A DNA stretch of 64,000 nt, taken from positions 62,001 to 126,000 of the forward strand of contig JAHEWK010000044.1 of the NCBI GenBank assembly GCA_020740775.1, given 5' to 3'. The translations under genes and the position numbers were made by a program. The DNA comes from Ilyonectria destructans. Its lineage: Eukaryota > Ascomycota > Sordariomycetes > Hypocreales > Nectriaceae. This document shows positions 61,230 to 64,000 of this stretch, piece by piece. The notes beneath the pieces were generated by a model. That model was not told the DNA's origin, ran no database searches, and saw nothing but the letters and a program-made list of their open reading frames with translations. Each line of letters begins with the position of its first letter. Position 1 is the first letter of the stretch.

Positions 61230-64000
61230 ATGGGCCGATGCAGACACACAGGTTGGGTTAGACCATGGAAATCAGGACCCGACTTGGGTCTCGAGATTTC
61301 AGATCGACCACGACGTATTCTAGACGAATTTCGCGATCCAAATAATGACTGCCCTGGTCTATTGATGCTTATTGGGAATCAATCGAAGCGTTCGGCATTT
61401 GCAAGTTTGAGGATTCAGAATGGGAAACTCAGCTCAAGAGGCAACGGAGAGATTCATCTCTTCGCTTCATCATTCAAATATCGCGACCAAAGCCCGTTGT
61501 TAGTAGCAGATGCAGACATTCCACGCCATGGGAGGTTACCTTTGTCATGCAGGGCCCCTCAATGCCATGAAGTTCTTGGACAAGGATTCTCGGCAAGCAA
61601 AAGCCACCAGAGTGCACCAGACATCAGCGATACCGTCTTCCATAGTGCCTTATTCCCTTTCGCTGACGTTGTCTGTGTTTTTGTAGCCGATATTGGGGGC
61701 ATGGAAGCATCCATGAGGCGCCTTGCATGCTGGCTAGACAGAGGTCAGCCATCTGTATCTCCAATACGCCCACACCTCATCTTCGTGGTAAACAAGGAAG
61801 ATGAATCGCGTTCTCGAGGAAGTCTGCAGAGTCTTATGGGGTCCATAGACAGAACGATATCAGAGGCCAGTTTCCAAAGCATCTCTACGCTTGGAATTCC
61901 AAATCATTCGTCAAGAAACGCCAGGCATAAACGCAACCGAATGCGCCGTTGGGAGGTGCTACATCACGAAGTTTTGAAATGTTTGGCTAAGAATCGGCAG
62001 GCTCGTAGGCGCTCTAACTATCTCTTCTCCCTCCGTCATCTGGCTGGATTCTTACACCGCGGCGCTAGTGCCGCAACGTGCGAGTTGACAAGGCCATTCG
62101 ATTATATCAAAACATCTCGATTAAGTCGAGCCGTTGCCCTTGACTTGTCCACTCATTTAGTAAATTTTCTGCATCAGTTTACGTCTTCAGTGACACTAAA
62201 AAGAATCGGTATCCCGCTGATTGCATCAAGTTTGCTCCTTGATCATTATACACACGGGATGCATGGTATGTCGAGAAGTATCCCAGCAGCAAGCCTACCC
62301 ACCTAACCTTGAGCAAATAGCTTTCAATCCACATGACGTGTTCCAGACGTTGTACTTTGATCCTTGTTCTATGGCAAGCTGCCATCACAATCACGAGTCC
62401 ATGCGTCTAATACTACCTTCAGAAATCGTGAGGTTGATACAGGAGAGTATGGTCACACAGTATGCCCAAACTCAGGCGCTAGAGTCATCAGTGGCTTGGC
62501 ATCGACAGCAGCTTGCGCGGTTCCACAAGTTTTTATCTGTGATTTATTCTAAGGAGACTTGTCTCAGCTGCATCAGGCGCAAACCTCAGTACAAGTTCCA
62601 ATGTGGGCACTTCATCTGCCGAGCATGCATAAAAGAATTCTACCCTAGGAATGATCTCGATCCGTGGGTCATTCTACCAGATACTTGTCATATATGTGGT
62701 GTGGTGACACAGTCGTTATCGATTAGGCTAATCCCAGATACCGCAAGTGTGCGAGTATTGAGTATCGATGGCGGTGGTATTCGAGGGTCGGCTCCAATCG
62801 GGTTCCTCAAGGCATTACAGGACGAAATTCGAATCCCAAATTATCAAGTACAACGGCACTTCGATATCAAATTCGGCACTAGTTCTGGTAATTTTTTTAA
62901 AATCCCCTTATTTCCAGGAACAAATATTAATAAAATCAAGGTGCCTTGAGCGTAATCAGCCTCGACGTCTTAGGCTGGGATGTCGATCACTGCATGACTT
63001 ACTTCAAGACGTTCGCCGCAAAAGCCTTTCAGTGTCAATACCCTATACTCGTACGGATCCTCTCCAGAATTCCCGGATTATCTACCATGGCTCGATGGTT
63101 TAATGTTCTCTATATCATGTTTGTTGACAGAAAGTACACCGCGGATGAATTAGAGAAACTGCTTCAGGAAACCTGTGGGATGGAGAGAACTTTGTCAGAC
63201 TGTCCAGTTACAACCGAAATGGGCACACATATCGGTGTAACTCTGACCAATGCTCACAACAATAATGCCTTCATTGTCACAAATTACAATGGGGTCGGGG
63301 AACGACCATCGCTTTGTGGTACAGTCAAAGCTTTCAGGTAACTTCTTTGCTGATTGCTAACGATGGAACAGATTACAGCATACTGATTCCCAATGATGAT
63401 AAGCAGGAAGTTCCTTTGTGGGAGATGTGAGTCGTAGTTGCCAAGACCTGAGAAACATACTAACACATCACAGCCTCCGTTGCGCCACCGCAGCACCATT
63501 GTAAGTCAACCACAAGTCCTTACAGAATGAGGCTAATACTAGTTCAGTTATTTCAAGTCACGGCACCTTAGCAACCACGGTACCTTCCAAGACGGGGGAA
63601 TGGCGTTCAATAACCCCGCATCTATCGCCCTCCGAGAGGCTGCTGCGCTATATCCAGATGCAGCAGACCCTAGCCTTTTAGTCTCACTTGGGACAGGCTC
63701 TTCCTGCTCCACCTCCAATGAGAAATCGGAGATCTCTCAAAGTTGGTGGAGTGGAATGTTCCCATACAGGCTTTTCAGAAGCCTAGGGTGGCATATGGAT
63801 TCGCAGGTAGCGTGGAAGCAATTATTGGGACACCGCAAGGCTGATAGCCGAACAGAGTACTTCAGGTTTGACATTAACTTCGAGGATATGGTTCCTCATC
63901 TCGATGAAGTGGCTCAGATGGATTATCTGGGACAAATGGCCTACGAAACAACAAAAGGCACACCAGGCTTACGCCGCTTGGCCCGACGTATCCGGGCAGA
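61230..64000 (+). CDS. RING/patatin-like phospholipase, 3' end outside window
   Basis: From ATG 61230, six exons can be joined with phase-consistent introns at 62266-62320, 62888-62940, 63338-63378, 63427-63473 and 63501-63547. The first ~345 residues look like a degenerate GTPase-type domain (LLMLIGNQSKRSAF, PLLVADADIPRHG, ADVVCVFVADIGGME, HLIFVVNKEDE). Next is a RING-like Cys/His cluster (CLSCIRRKPQYKFQCGHFIC, CIKEFYP, CHICG). The patatin domain has the oxyanion motif DGGGIRGSAP, the nucleophile motif GTSSGAL and the catalytic Asp in FQDGGM. Patatins hydrolyse phospholipid or acyl chains. Multi-domain fungal patatins of this layout are widespread; related NLR-type patatins act in fungal incompatibility. 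It ends beyond the window. The motifs needed for catalysis are all present. Confidence 0.83.

Noticed and set aside
1..64000. CRISPR arrays, bacterial operons, telomere repeats, rRNA genes
   Set aside because: None seen; introns and gene families mark the DNA as fungal.

Overview
This is a repeat-dense piece of a filamentous ascomycete genome, most likely a sordariomycete (Hypocreales-like). Evidence: short 41-67 nt introns with GTATGT/GTAAGT-type donors and CTAAC/CTGAC branch sites; fungal families (Pth11-like rhodopsin-fold receptor, Sur7-like 4-TM protein, fungal patatins, CENP-A with fungal intron layout); and fungal mobile elements (Tad-like LINEs, pogo/Fot1, Tc1, Helitron2-like elements, solo LTRs). 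Low gene density, many decayed duplicates of core genes and nested transposons make an accessory or subtelomeric compartment, possibly an accessory chromosome, a reasonable inference. The sequence alone cannot name the species.

Layout. 1-4.5 kb: the 3' part of a Tad-like LINE and an inverted LINE scrap. 4.8-8.4 kb: a zinc-finger/poly-Q gene and a G1 cyclin copy killed by one stop codon. 8.4-11.2 kb: palindromes, a MITE, a small coiled-coil gene and a dead kinase-like gene. 12.1-17.7 kb: a Pth11-like receptor, a peroxisomal (-SKL) acyl-CoA oxidase-like enzyme and a small membrane protein. 17.8-26.8 kb: a transposon nest, with a pogo element inside a MITE-like element inside an older repeat, then LTRs and a Helitron whose Rep gene is split by a 129-bp solo LTR. 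27.3-28.5 kb: a zinc alcohol dehydrogenase between two Helitron copies. 28.8-30.6 kb: the second, deleted Helitron with its own LTR insertion. 32.1-37.6 kb: a full-length LINE with an 11-bp target duplication. 38.2-49.5 kb: an amino-acid permease, an adhesin-like repeat protein and small orphan genes. 51.0-52.2 kb: a soluble HMG-CoA reductase-like enzyme ending in SKL. 52.5-64 kb: a dead and an apparently live copy of a RING/patatin phospholipase gene flanking a Sur7-like gene, an intact extra centromeric histone H3 (CenH3/CENP-A) gene, Tc1 remnants and a chromodomain gene.

The most striking host genes are the CenH3 gene, reconstructed here as three exons and 137 codons, the nearby chromodomain gene, and the SKL-tagged HMG-CoA reductase lacking any membrane domain. 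A centromeric histone paralogue plus a chromodomain protein in transposon-rich accessory DNA would fit a role in maintaining or transmitting that DNA. This is inference; putative histones and histone modifiers have been reported on a transferable accessory chromosome of Metarhizium. The mobile elements give an internal relative chronology through nesting, target-site duplications and a paired empty site.
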